Of a stretch of 5,906 nt of DNA, positions 1 to 4,866 are shown piece after piece. Position 1 is the stretch's first letter; each line of letters starts with the position of its first letter. The position numbers were made by a program, and so were the translations under genes. The stretch comes from Oscillospiraceae bacterium (lineage in GTDB: Bacteria > Bacillota > Clostridia > Oscillospirales > Oscillospiraceae), in NCBI GenBank assembly GCA_031266955.1, contig JAISAA010000167.1, positions 1 through 5,906 on the forward strand. The letters run 5' to 3'. The notes below the pieces were generated by a model. It was not told where the DNA came from, did not search any database, and saw only the letters and a list, made by a program, of their open reading frames with translations.

Positions 1-87
1 CCCGTAGGGGCGCAGCACGCTGCGCCCTCGTCATATCACGATATCACGCAAACGGCGGGAGGGCGCAGCGTGCTGCGCCCCTACGGG
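1..87. repeat. 29-bp perfect inverted repeat with palindromic arms (MITE/REP-like)
   Basis: Bases 1-29 and 59-87 are exact reverse complements, separated by 29 bases. Each arm also contains its own near-palindrome, GGGCGCAGC-AC-GCTGCGCCC, so it can fold either as one long hairpin or as two short ones. The spacer carries a tandem copy of ATATCACG (33-40 and 41-48). From memory, similar GTAGGGGCGCAGC elements are dispersed intergenic repeats in many GC-rich anaerobes; that is recall, not a search. There is no T-run on either side, so it is not a standard intrinsic terminator. The left boundary is the window edge, so the element may extend further. The right arm overlaps the last codons and stop of the minus-strand gene ending at 81. 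Confidence 0.85.
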
Positions 88-479
88 ATGGCGTCTGTCG
101 CGCCGCGCCTTATCTCCTCCGCCGACGGATATTCCAACGACTCCCCCGCCCGCCTGTCGGCGAGAACGAGCGCCGTGTAAACGCGCATCTCGTCCTTACG
201 TATCACGCTTTTGTATTTTTTGACCTCGTATATCAGATGCCGCGCCGCGAGCTCGTCGGTTTCGTGCTCGCGGCGCGCATCCTCAAAAAGCTCTTTGCAG
301 GTGAGGAACGGGATAAGCGTCATCGCGGCGCTCTCCTTAGGGAACAGCTCCAGCAGCAGCGCTTGCAGCTTTTCGCGCTGCGCTGTGCCGTAGGGGAACG
401 CCCATTTTTCATAGGCCTCCGCCTCGGCTTCCTGTTCCCGCTTGCTTTTCCAACTGAAAATCCGTGTTTGACCGAGCAT
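81..479 (-). CDS. Hypothetical protein, 132 aa, soluble
   Basis: I do not recognise this protein. The ATG at 479 is chosen because AAGGAG lies 11 bases upstream on the minus strand. The same frame stays open up to 953, but that extension is Arg-rich and out of frame with the gene at 596-892, so it looks like a shadow. The product has no signal peptide or membrane segment and looks mostly helical and highly charged. It has a Lys/Glu-rich start (residues 11-25), the aromatic patch WAFPYG (26-31), a short FPKE (46-49), IPFLTCKE (56-63) with the only cysteine (C61), and a basic helix VKKYKSVIRKDEM (86-98). It probably follows the 98-aa gene in one minus-strand transcript. Oddly, its last codon and TAG stop lie in the right arm of the inverted repeat, so repeat insertion may have reset its C-terminus. 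That it is a real gene is fairly likely; its function is unknown. Confidence 0.65.
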   Translation of the reverse strand: MLGQTRIFSWKSKREQEAEAEAYEKWAFPYGTAQREKLQALLLELFPKESAAMTLIPFLTCKELFEDARREHETDELAARHLIYEVKKYKSVIRKDEMRVYTALVLADRRAGESLEYPSAEEIRRGATDAIP

Positions 480-595
480 TTCTAATAAAACTCCTTTTGA
501 CTTACACGTGCGTGCGCGCACGGGGTACGCGCATTCGCGCGACGTCGCGCCTCTGGCGCGGTTATATTGAAACGTCCGCGAGTTTCGCGGCGGCG
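480..595. other. Intergenic gap with clustered GC palindromes
   Basis: This gap separates the two minus-strand genes. It holds a 12-bp palindrome CGTGCGCGCACG (511-522), a 14-bp palindrome GCGCGACGTCGCGC (537-550), a stem CGCGCC/GGCGCG with a 3-base loop (546-560), and a stem CCGCGA/TCGCGG with a 3-base loop (576-590). Bases 503-522 alternate strictly between pyrimidine and purine. The ribosome binding site of the 132-aa gene lies at its low-coordinate end. I see no convincing promoter. Confidence 0.6.
576..590 (-). terminator. Weak terminator-like hairpin after the 98-aa gene
   Basis: Just downstream of the TAA at 596-598 on the minus strand, CCGCGA/TCGCGG can form a 6-bp stem with a 3-base loop, followed by ACGTTTC. 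The T-run is too short for a confident intrinsic terminator. It could equally be an mRNA-stabilising hairpin between two co-transcribed genes. Confidence 0.25.
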
Positions 596-892
596 TTAAG
601 CGCCGTCGTCCTCGCGCGTTTCGCTGTTCTCTTCGCCGGAATAATATTTCGGCGAGAAAGCGCCGGCCTTCAGCTTTTTGATAAGCTCGGCGGCGGTGAG
701 CGCGATTATCGCGACGGCGAGGACCGCCATGACCGCCACCACGGCGAGCTGCCCGATATTGCCCGCCGAAAAATCGTCGGAGCGGATCGCGCTCACCATA
801 TAATATATCAGCAGCGCAACGCCTATCCCCCGCATCGCCATATTTGAAAGCGCACGGGGGGCGGAGGCGCGCGTTTTTTTCGTCCTTTTCAT
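596..892 (-). CDS. Hypothetical small membrane protein, 98 aa, two TM helices
   Basis: I cannot assign a family. The start at 892 is supported by GGAAAGGAG about 10 bases upstream on the minus strand, and the stop is TAA at 596-598. The first 13 residues are rich in Lys and Arg (MKRTKKTRAS), which by the positive-inside rule places the N-terminus in the cytoplasm. Two hydrophobic stretches follow, about residues 21-37 and 46-70, joined by a short polar turn (SDDFSAGN). The C-terminal tail (about 71-98) starts basic (KKLK) and ends acidic (EENSETREDDGA), and should also be cytoplasmic. No catalytic motif or cleavable signal is visible. It is the first gene after the candidate minus-strand promoter and lies 116 nt upstream of the 132-aa gene, so the two may share a transcript. 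It is divergent from the importer, but no functional link can be shown. Confidence 0.65.
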   Translation of the reverse strand: MKRTKKTRASAPRALSNMAMRGIGVALLIYYMVSAIRSDDFSAGNIGQLAVVAVMAVLAVAIIALTAAELIKKLKAGAFSPKYYSGEENSETREDDGA

Positions 893-930
893 CCGTTGGC
901 CGCTCCTTTCCGTCCAGTATAAGCTCCCCA

Positions 931-1011
931 GATTTTATATCAGAAAGCCGCAAATAGCAAGAGGCATAAATTTTTTTCGTCGGAAAATGCCCGAATCCCC
1001 GATATAAAATC
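931..1011. repeat. 11-bp inverted repeat pair in the divergent control region
   Basis: GATTTTATATC (931-941) and GATATAAAATC (1001-1011) are exact reverse complements 59 bases apart, and each is preceded on the plus strand by CCCC within a few bases. The left copy overlaps the candidate -10 box of the minus-strand promoter. It may be a pair of protein sites or a coincidence of A/T-rich promoter sequence. Confidence 0.45.
932..960 (-). promoter_or_regulatory. Candidate sigma-A-type promoter for the minus-strand genes
   Basis: Read on the minus strand, TTGCTA (955-960) stands 17 bases from TAAAAT (932-937), matching the vegetative consensus at 4 of 6 and 5 of 6 positions. An A/T tract at 968-979 lies where an UP element would be. 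The predicted start, near 925, gives a leader of about 30 bases before the ATG at 892. This is inferred from pattern only. Confidence 0.5.
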
Positions 1012-1028
1012 GCCGTCTCATAGATATT

Positions 1029-1056
1029 TTGACTAAAGAATTAAGAAATTTTTAAT
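1029..1056 (+). promoter_or_regulatory. Possible secondary upstream promoter
   Basis: TTGACT (1029-1034) is followed after 16 bases by TTTAAT (1051-1056), each hexamer one mismatch from consensus. It lies just upstream of the stronger promoter in an A/T-rich tract that may instead serve as that promoter's UP element. I prefer the UP-element reading. Confidence 0.25.
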
Positions 1057-1062
1057 TTTTAT

Positions 1063-1091
1063 TTGACAAAAAAACATATTGGCGTTATACT
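1063..1091 (+). promoter_or_regulatory. Strong sigma-A-type promoter of the ABC importer operon
   Basis: A perfect -35 box TTGACA (1063-1068) is separated by the ideal 17 bases from TATACT (1086-1091), which differs from the -10 consensus at one position. An A/T-rich tract (about 1040-1062) precedes it. Transcription should start near A1098 or A1099, leaving a leader of about 88 bases before the ATG at 1187. A promoter this close to consensus would be very active unless repressed, which fits the operator-like repeats overlapping and following it. Confidence 0.85.
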
Positions 1092-1100
1092 GACGCCAAT
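1078..1100. promoter_or_regulatory. Operator-like inverted repeat centred on the -10 box
   Basis: ATTGGCGT (1078-1085) and ACGCCAAT (1093-1100) are exact reverse complements separated by 7 bases, six of which are the -10 hexamer. A dimeric repressor bound here would cover the -10 box and start site. The repressor is not encoded in the window and its family is not assigned. Confidence 0.65.
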
Positions 1101-1110
1101 GCGCCGAAGC

Positions 1111-1130
1111 GCCCTGTTATATAACAGGGC
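1111..1130. promoter_or_regulatory. Perfect 20-bp palindrome in the leader (operator or hairpin)
   Basis: GCCCTGTTAT and ATAACAGGGC abut as a perfect palindrome about 12 to 31 bases after the predicted transcription start. As DNA it could be a second operator; the core TGTTATATAACA has the two-fold symmetry typical of repressor sites. As RNA it could fold into an 8-bp hairpin with a 4-base loop. No T-run follows, so it is not an intrinsic terminator by itself. Confidence 0.65.
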
Positions 1131-1144
1131 CCGCCCCTGCGGGC
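1129..1144 (+). other. GC-rich leader hairpin
   Basis: GCCCGC (1129-1134) and GCGGGC (1139-1144) can form a 6-bp stem with loop CCCT. It shares two bases with the 20-bp palindrome, so the full lengths of both stems cannot form together. A third mini-stem, GCGC-CGAA-GCGC (1101-1112), precedes them. The ribosome binding site lies outside these stems and should stay accessible. Confidence 0.45.
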
Positions 1145-1186
1145 GCGTGAATAATTCTTCTATTAAAGTTAAAGTGAGGACGGGCG

Positions 1187-2677
1187 ATGGATCAATATCT
1201 TGAATTCTCGGGCATCAGCAAATCGTATCCCGGCGTGAAAGCGCTCAGCGAGATCAGCTTTCGCGCGGAAGGGGGCAAGGTGCTCGCGCTGCTCGGCGAA
1301 AACGGCGCCGGCAAAAGCACTCTGCTGAAAATCATGAGCGGGGACCAGCGCGCCGACGAGGGCGCGGTCAGCCTGAACGGCGAAACGGTCATCCTATCTT
1401 CCCCCGCGCAGGCGATCAAGGCCGGCATAAGCGTCATTTATCAGGAAAGACAGCTTATACCGTCGATGAGCGTTATGGAAAACATCTTTCTCGGCGCGCC
1501 TCCCGTGAAGCACGGGCTGATCGACTACAAACGTCTCCGGGCCGACACGCAGGAGATCATCGACAAGTTCAAGCTTCCGATCGATCCCGAAACGCCCGTT
1601 ATGTTCCTGTCCATCGCCTATCAGCAGATGGTGGAAATAATGAAGGCGTACAGGCGCAATTCCACGGTCATAGCGTTCGACGAACCGACGGCGCCTCTCA
1701 CCGACACGGAAATAACAATCCTCTTCGACCTCATCCGTCAATTGAAGGCGGAGGGCAAGATCGTCGTCTACGTGTCCCACCGTATGAAGGAGATATTTGA
1801 GGTCACGGATGAAATAGTCGTGCTAAAGGACGGCCAATTCGTCACGCGCCTCGTCACGTCGGAGACGAACGAGCAGGCCCTCATCTCCGCGATGGTCGGG
1901 CGCGACATCGGCGATACTTACGCGAACCTCAGCCGCAACGAAAAATACGGCGATACGCTGCTCGAGGTCTCGGGGCTCACGACAAGCGCTATTACGGACG
2001 TAAGCTTTTCTCTGCGCCGCGGAGAGGTCCTCGGCTTCGCCGGGCTCGTCGGCTCCGGCCGCACGGAGGTCATGCGCGCGATTTTCGGCGCGGATGTCGT
2101 GACCGCCGGGGAAATCAAGCTCGACGGCGAGACCGTGTCCTTCTCCTCCCCGCGCGATGCTATCGACAAGGGCATAGCGCTGTGCCCGGAGGACCGCAAA
2201 GAGCAGGGCCTCGTGCTCTACCGCTCCATAGAGGACAACGTGTGTATGCCCGTGCTCTCAAAGCTCAAAAAAGGGCCTTTCCTCGACACAAAGGCTCTTG
2301 AGAAAACGACCCGGAACGCCGTTGACCGCTACGATATCAAGACACCGACGGTGGACAAGATCGTCGCGGAGCTTTCCGGCGGCAACCAGCAGAAGGTGAT
2401 TTTAGGCCGCTGGACGAACGACAAAATGGACACGAAAATTCTGATCCTCGACGAGCCCACAAAGGGCATCGACGTCGGCACAAAGGCCGAAATATATCAG
2501 ATGGTCTGCGACCTCGCTAAACAGGGCCTCGGCGTGATATTCATATCCAGCGAGCTCACGGAGGTCATAAACGTCGCCGACAGGATATTTGTTATGCACG
2601 ACGGCAGGATCATGGGCAATATGACGCGCGAAGAGGCGACGGAGGAAAACGTCCTCGCCCTCGCCATGGCGGAATAG
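1187..2677 (+). CDS. CUT2-family sugar ABC importer, fused two-domain ATPase (RbsA/MglA-like)
   Basis: Cytoplasmic motor of a carbohydrate importer, 496 aa, the usual size for this family. Domain 1 has Walker A GENGAGKST (37-45, K43), Q-loop Q86, signature LSIAYQQ (141-147), Walker B VIAFDEP with catalytic E166, and switch H198. Domain 2 has the altered Walker A GLVGSGRTE (286-294) with Arg in place of Lys, an intact signature LSGGNQQK (396-403), Walker B LILDEP (D422, E423), and SSE (454-456) where a switch His would be. This asymmetry, with one competent and one degenerate site, is typical of RbsA/MglA/XylG proteins. The start is supported by GAGG seven bases upstream. Two RbsC-like permease genes follow, the first after 8 nt, with the stop codon overlapping its ribosome binding site, which implies translational coupling. 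The substrate cannot be told from the ATPase. Family assignment is very secure. Confidence 0.96.
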   Translation: MDQYLEFSGISKSYPGVKALSEISFRAEGGKVLALLGENGAGKSTLLKIMSGDQRADEGAVSLNGETVILSSPAQAIKAGISVIYQERQLIPSMSVMENIFLGAPPVKHGLIDYKRLRADTQEIIDKFKLPIDPETPVMFLSIAYQQMVEIMKAYRRNSTVIAFDEPTAPLTDTEITILFDLIRQLKAEGKIVVYVSHRMKEIFEVTDEIVVLKDGQFVTRLVTSETNEQALISAMVGRDIGDTYANLSRNEKYGDTLLEVSGLTTSAITDVSFSLRRGEVLGFAGLVGSGRTEVMRAIFGADVVTAGEIKLDGETVSFSSPRDAIDKGIALCPEDRKEQGLVLYRSIEDNVCMPVLSKLKKGPFLDTKALEKTTRNAVDRYDIKTPTVDKIVAELSGGNQQKVILGRWTNDKMDTKILILDEPTKGIDVGTKAEIYQMVCDLAKQGLGVIFISSELTEVINVADRIFVMHDGRIMGNMTREEATEENVLALAMAE

Positions 2678-2685
2678 GAGGCAGT

Positions 2686-3711
2686 ATGGAAAAGCAAAGA
2701 GTATCCCAGCTACAACGGATCGTGCGGTCGAAAGCGTTTACGCTGTTCGTGCTGCTTGCGGTTCTTATCCTCGGCTTCGGGTTTTTATCGCCCGTCATCA
2801 AGCGCGGCGCAGTCTTCTTTCAGGCGAACACGCTGAAAACAACGCTTCAGGATCTTTCGATACCGGCGTTTCTCGCGATCGGCGCGGGTTGCCTTATGGT
2901 CTCGGGCTCTCTTGACTTCTCGCAGGCGCGCGTCGGCGCGTTCGCCGGCATCATCGTCGCCGCGGGGGTACAGTGGTGGGGGCTCAGCTGGTACGTCGCC
3001 GTCATTCTCGCGCTCGCGCTGTCCGCGGGTATCGGGCTTATCAACGCCATATTGGTGAACGAGCTCAAATTTCAGCCGTTCATAGCGACGATGGCGATGT
3101 CGAGCATCATATACGCCGTTATGTATCTCGCGGCGACGGACAAGACGTCGCAGGTTCAGTCAACTATCAACTTCACAAGCCCCGGGCTCTCTAAGGTCAT
3201 AAGCTGGAGCGTCACGCTCGGAGGCCTCGAGCTTCCGGGGACCGTTCTTCTCCTGATCGTAGCGTTCATCGTATACGGCCTGGTGCTTTCCAAGACGCGG
3301 TTCGGGCGCCAGCTCTACCTGCTCGGCGGAAACGCTACGGCGGCGCGCCTTTCTGGTATCAACGCGAAGAAAACGTCGTATTTCCTGTTCATAAACTGCT
3401 CCATCCTGTCGGGGCTCGCCGGGATCATCTACACGGGGCGCAGCAATCAGGGAAGCCTGCTCGCGCTGGCGAACGACCAGTTCACGGGGATGACGGCTGC
3501 GATACTCGGCGGCATATCGTTCGGCGGCGGCTCGGGCGGTATGGGCGGCGCGTTCCTCGGCTTGCTTGTCATCAAGACGTTCTCAAAGGGTCTCGCGATC
3601 ATCAACGTCAATACTTATCTCACAAACGTGCTTTCCGGGGCACTGCTGCTCGCCGCGCTGACGCTCGATTATTTCTCGCAGCGCCGTCAGATGAAACGTA
3701 TCGGAATATAG
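2686..3711 (+). CDS. CUT2-family sugar ABC transporter permease 1 (RbsC-like)
   Basis: Integral membrane subunit, 341 aa, of the BPD_transp_2 type found in ribose, galactose, xylose and AI-2 importers. About nine or ten hydrophobic stretches span the protein, beginning at residues 18-35. Family landmarks in order are SGSLDFS (73-79, in place of the common GG-I/V-DLS), PFIATM (131-136) after a conserved LINAILVNEL segment, the cytoplasmic coupling region TRFGRQLYLLGGN with AARLSGI (204-225), which should contact the ATPase, and the Gly-rich GGISFGGGSGGMGG (275-288). It ends in a basic tail (RRQMKR). AGGAGG at 2676-2681, overlapping the previous stop codon, lies four bases before the ATG. It is clearly different from the next permease, so the pair probably forms a heterodimer. 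Substrate unknown. Confidence 0.94.
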   Translation: MEKQRVSQLQRIVRSKAFTLFVLLAVLILGFGFLSPVIKRGAVFFQANTLKTTLQDLSIPAFLAIGAGCLMVSGSLDFSQARVGAFAGIIVAAGVQWWGLSWYVAVILALALSAGIGLINAILVNELKFQPFIATMAMSSIIYAVMYLAATDKTSQVQSTINFTSPGLSKVISWSVTLGGLELPGTVLLLIVAFIVYGLVLSKTRFGRQLYLLGGNATAARLSGINAKKTSYFLFINCSILSGLAGIIYTGRSNQGSLLALANDQFTGMTAAILGGISFGGGSGGMGGAFLGLLVIKTFSKGLAIINVNTYLTNVLSGALLLAALTLDYFSQRRQMKRIGI

Positions 3712-3730
3712 GCTATAGGAGGAAAAAAAT

Positions 3731-4750
3731 ATGCCGAAACAATCATTTATCAAAAAGACGATCCAGTCCAAGCCGTTTCTTCTTCTCGTTATCACAGCCG
3801 CCGTGCTTGTTCTCACCGCCATTGTCAAGCCCGTCGCTTTCAGTCTCGCGAACGGACGCGAGCTGCTTCAGCGGCTGAGCTATTCTCTCGTTTTCCTCTG
3901 CGGCGTGTCGATGCTTCTCATTTCCGGCGGCATAGACTTCGGCCTTTCGAGTATGGCGAGCGCCGCTACGGTCGTGTTCGCGCAGCTCGTGAAGCTGAAA
4001 ATGCCGTGGGGCGGGGCGGCCGTCATCGCGCTCGCTTTCGGCGCCGTCGCGGGGCTTATCAACGCGTTCCTTGTCAACAAGCTGAATATGATGAGCTTTA
4101 TCGCGACGATCGGTATGTCGAGCGTTTGGGCGGGCTTTGCCGCGTGGTATACGCGCGGTATGCAGATATCCGTGGTGTCGGCGACGTTCAACAAAATCTC
4201 TAAAATATATGTCGGACAACTCGTTCCGCTTGTGTTCATAATCGGCGCGGCGCTCGTCGTCATATACAGCCTTGTGCTCAAGCACACAAAATTCGGGCGA
4301 AGTATACTCGTCATAGGCGGGAATCAGGCCGCGGCGCGGCTCGCCGGGCTTAAACCCAAGCTCGTTTCGAGCCTGCTGTTCGTGAACGCGTCTGTTCTCG
4401 GCGTCATCGGCGGACTTATCTTCGCGTCGCAGCAAAAGGCGGGAGGCCCCGCGCTTCTCACTACTACCGCGCCGGAAATGACGGCGCTTACGGCCTCGAT
4501 CCTCGGCGGCGTCGCGTTCTCCGGCGGCTCGGGAAGCCTTTTCGGGGCGTTCGCCGGAGTGATCCTTATCCAGGTGCTGGCGTACGCGCTTCAGGTCATG
4601 ATCCCGACGCTTACGTGGGTGCAGCTTTTTGTCAACGGTATGCTCCTCGTCGTCGCGCTTACGGTCGATGGTATAACGATGCAGCGGCGGCTCCGCAAGC
4701 TCGGCATCAAGTCGTCGGGCGGCGGAATGATCATGCCCGGCGCCCGCTGA
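3731..4750 (+). CDS. CUT2-family sugar ABC transporter permease 2 (RbsC-like)
   Basis: Second membrane subunit, 339 aa, of the same BPD_transp_2 family. It has SGGIDF (65-70), closer to the family consensus than permease 1, SFIATIGM (122-129), the coupling segment TKFGRSILVIGGN with AARLAGL (186-207), and GGVAFSGGSGSLFG (259-272). The conserved blocks align with permease 1 while the rest diverges, as expected of an old duplication whose products now form a heterodimer, as LsrC and LsrD or RhaP and RhaQ do. The C-terminus carries an extra Gly-rich tail (SSGGGMIMPGAR, 328-339) after the basic RRLRKLG, of unknown meaning. AGGAGG (3717-3722) lies eight bases before the ATG, and the gap from permease 1 is 19 nt, so it belongs to the same operon. 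It ends in TGA before a structured 116-nt gap. Confidence 0.94.
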   Translation: MPKQSFIKKTIQSKPFLLLVITAAVLVLTAIVKPVAFSLANGRELLQRLSYSLVFLCGVSMLLISGGIDFGLSSMASAATVVFAQLVKLKMPWGGAAVIALAFGAVAGLINAFLVNKLNMMSFIATIGMSSVWAGFAAWYTRGMQISVVSATFNKISKIYVGQLVPLVFIIGAALVVIYSLVLKHTKFGRSILVIGGNQAAARLAGLKPKLVSSLLFVNASVLGVIGGLIFASQQKAGGPALLTTTAPEMTALTASILGGVAFSGGSGSLFGAFAGVILIQVLAYALQVMIPTLTWVQLFVNGMLLVVALTVDGITMQRRLRKLGIKSSGGGMIMPGAR

Positions 4751-4755
4751 GCTGA

Positions 4756-4815
4756 GCTCGCGGCACCCCCTAATTATGTTTTCTGCCGCGGGCGTGGGCG
4801 CGCATACGTCCGCGG
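4756..4815 (+). other. Two mutually exclusive stem-loops between permease 2 and the binding protein
   Basis: Stem A pairs GCTCGCGGCA (4756-4765) with TGCCGCGGGC (4784-4793), ten pairs with one G-U and an 18-base loop. Stem B pairs CCGCGGGCGT (4786-4795) with ACGTCCGCGG (4806-4815), ten pairs with one G-U and a 10-base loop. They share bases 4786-4793, so only one can form at a time. Neither is followed by a T-run (AAGAAATATC comes next), so a standard terminator is unlikely. Such structures often mark RNA processing or 3'-end protection where a binding protein must be made in excess over its membrane partners. Confidence 0.55.
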
Positions 4816-4866
4816 AAGAAATATCGCACCACCCCAAAAACTATATTTTATATTGGAGGACCTAAA

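Noticed and set aside
1..87. Intrinsic terminator or CRISPR repeat at the left edge
   Set aside because: There is no T-run after either arm, and only one pair of inverted copies with a single spacer, so it fits neither a terminator nor an array.
480..953. A long N-terminal extension (to 290 aa) of the minus-strand protein ending at 81, starting at 953
   Set aside because: The extension is Arg-rich and low in normal composition, overlaps the 98-aa gene in another frame, and a ribosome binding site plus ATG at 479 gives a sensible 132-aa protein.
1111..1150. Transcription attenuator ending in a terminator in the importer leader
   Set aside because: The hairpins are followed by GCGTGAATAATTC with no run of T, and no leader peptide or known riboswitch core is apparent.
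3743..4837. Long open frame on the minus strand opposite permease 2 (364 codons)
   Set aside because: Its translation is very rich in Arg, His, Asp and Glu, as expected of the antisense of a GC-rich membrane-protein gene. The plus-strand permease has clear family motifs.
4819..4847. Separate promoter for the binding-protein gene, using TATATT at 4842-4847
   Set aside because: No -35-like hexamer stands 15-19 bases upstream (AAATAT at the ideal place), so the A/T-rich stretch is more likely just the ribosome-access region.
1187..4866. Naming the operon lsrACD or rbsAC
   Set aside because: Gene order and family support only the CUT2 class; no substrate-specific residue or catabolic gene is visible in the window.
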